Shown: one piece after another, positions 63,688-64,000 of the stretch
Numbering within the stretch: position 1 is the first letter of the stretch
Layout: every line of letters starts with the position of its first letter
Source of the DNA: Sulfitobacter sp. S223
GTDB taxonomy: Bacteria > Pseudomonadota > Alphaproteobacteria > Rhodobacterales > Rhodobacteraceae
Assembly: GCF_025143825.1 (NCBI RefSeq)
Contig: NZ_CP083560.1
Location: 310,001-374,000 of the forward strand
Reading direction: 5' to 3'
DNA: 64,000 nt
The notes under the pieces: model-generated
Database searches by the model: none
What the model saw: only the letters and a program-made list of their open reading frames with translations
Told to the model about the DNA's origin: nothing
Translations under genes and position numbers: made by a program

Positions 63688-63713
63688 GGAACCTTTACGT
63701 TTTATATTGCGTT
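63688..63713 (+). promoter_or_regulatory. EcfG-type promoter of the glycine-zipper lipoprotein gene
   Basis: GGAAC at 63688-63692, a 17-base spacer and CGTT at 63710-63713 match the EcfG consensus and lie 53 bases before ATG 63766. Confidence 0.78.
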
Positions 63714-63765
63714 TATCGACAAGATGCTTCGCCCGAACGGAGCCGAAACAGTAAGGCAGTAAACT

Positions 63766-64000
63766 ATGACTATTTTGAAATTCCCAGCTTTGGCCGCCAT
63801 GGCGACAGTTGTTGCTTTGGGCGCTTGCACCACCCCTAACGGTTCAATTCTGGCGCCAGAAAGCGATCCGAACCAGCGTCTGAAAAATGGCGCACTGATT
63901 GGTGCCGGTGCAGGTGCCGTTATCGGTGCCCTGTCCAAGGGTGACGGCAACCGTGACAATGGCGCGCTGAAAGGCGCCCTTATCGGTGGCGCTCTTGGTG
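63766..64000 (+). CDS. OmpA-type lipoprotein with glycine zipper (partial)
   Basis: The gene runs off the right edge. The visible 78 residues begin with a lipoprotein signal peptide (lipobox LGACTTP) and continue with Gly-rich repeats, GALIGAGAGAVIGAL and GALKGALIGGALG, a glycine-zipper pattern seen in YiaD-like OmpA lipoproteins, whose OmpA domain would lie beyond the window. A consensus EcfG-type promoter upstream suggests induction in the general stress response. Confidence 0.75.
   Translation, partial: MTILKFPALAAMATVVALGACTTPNGSILAPESDPNQRLKNGALIGAGAGAVIGALSKGDGNRDNGALKGALIGGALG

Overview
The window looks like a chromosomal segment of a Roseobacter-group alphaproteobacterium (Rhodobacteraceae). 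This rests on gene content seen in the sequence: a PhyR/NepR/EcfG general stress response locus, a fused TAXI-type TRAP transporter, an FMN-binding glutamate synthase-like protein, GlnK/AmtB, fused-type FadH, and a Rhodobacteraceae-style intergenic element built around CCCCCGGGATATTTT. Coding density is very high, many stops and starts overlap (ATGA or TAATG), and I see no rRNA, tRNA, insertion sequence, prophage or CRISPR array. Genus cannot be fixed from this window alone.

Layout. 1-8.7 kb: the end of an unknown acidic protein, a histone-deacetylase-family hydrolase, a DUF1294 membrane protein, an orphan oligopeptide-type binding protein, a short Hsp70-like ATPase, an M20 peptidase, an FNT channel, a YihY/BrkB membrane protein and a Crp/Fnr regulator. 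8.7-13.6 kb: the general stress response island, with a degenerate receiver protein, a DUF883/holin-like envelope pair, phyR, nepR, ecfG, an HWE/HisKA_2 kinase and a 54-residue membrane protein. Matches to the EcfG promoter (GGAAC, 16-17 bases, NGTT) precede nepR, phyR, the DUF883 pair, the small protein, and far away the lipoprotein at 63766. The nepR and phyR promoters occupy the same DNA as a 12-base inverted repeat. 13.6-18.3 kb: a PuuR-like regulator divergent from a GABA aminotransferase, a secreted protein and a glutamate synthase-like flavoprotein.

18.7-30.2 kb is the most intriguing part. A TAXI TRAP transporter is followed by five tightly spaced genes: a nitrilase-family amidase, an oversized Orn/Lys/Arg decarboxylase-like PLP enzyme, an ATP-grasp ligase, a C45 Ntn-type acyltransferase and an alpha-methylacyl-CoA racemase-like enzyme. 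All appear catalytically intact and they look like one pathway making or breaking an amide of an amine. I do not recognise a described pathway with this gene set.

30.3-41.2 kb: a Pqi (MCE) lipid-transport operon with PqiA split in two, smpB, a sulfurtransferase/aminotransferase pair, glnK-amtB and a class A penicillin-binding protein. 41.3-48.1 kb: an orphan type I secretion ABC/HlyD pair, then ridA, a phosphodiesterase, a FemAB/GNAT-like protein, phhB and an MscS channel. 48.1-64 kb: peroxiredoxin, a ferredoxin reductase-like flavoprotein with rsmD, map-sfsA, a four-gene cinA operon ending in an OmpA protein, LysR, ZntB-like CorA, fadH, rppH, nth-adenosine kinase-GNAT, an AraC-MGMT fusion, and the start of a glycine-zipper OmpA-type lipoprotein cut by the window end.
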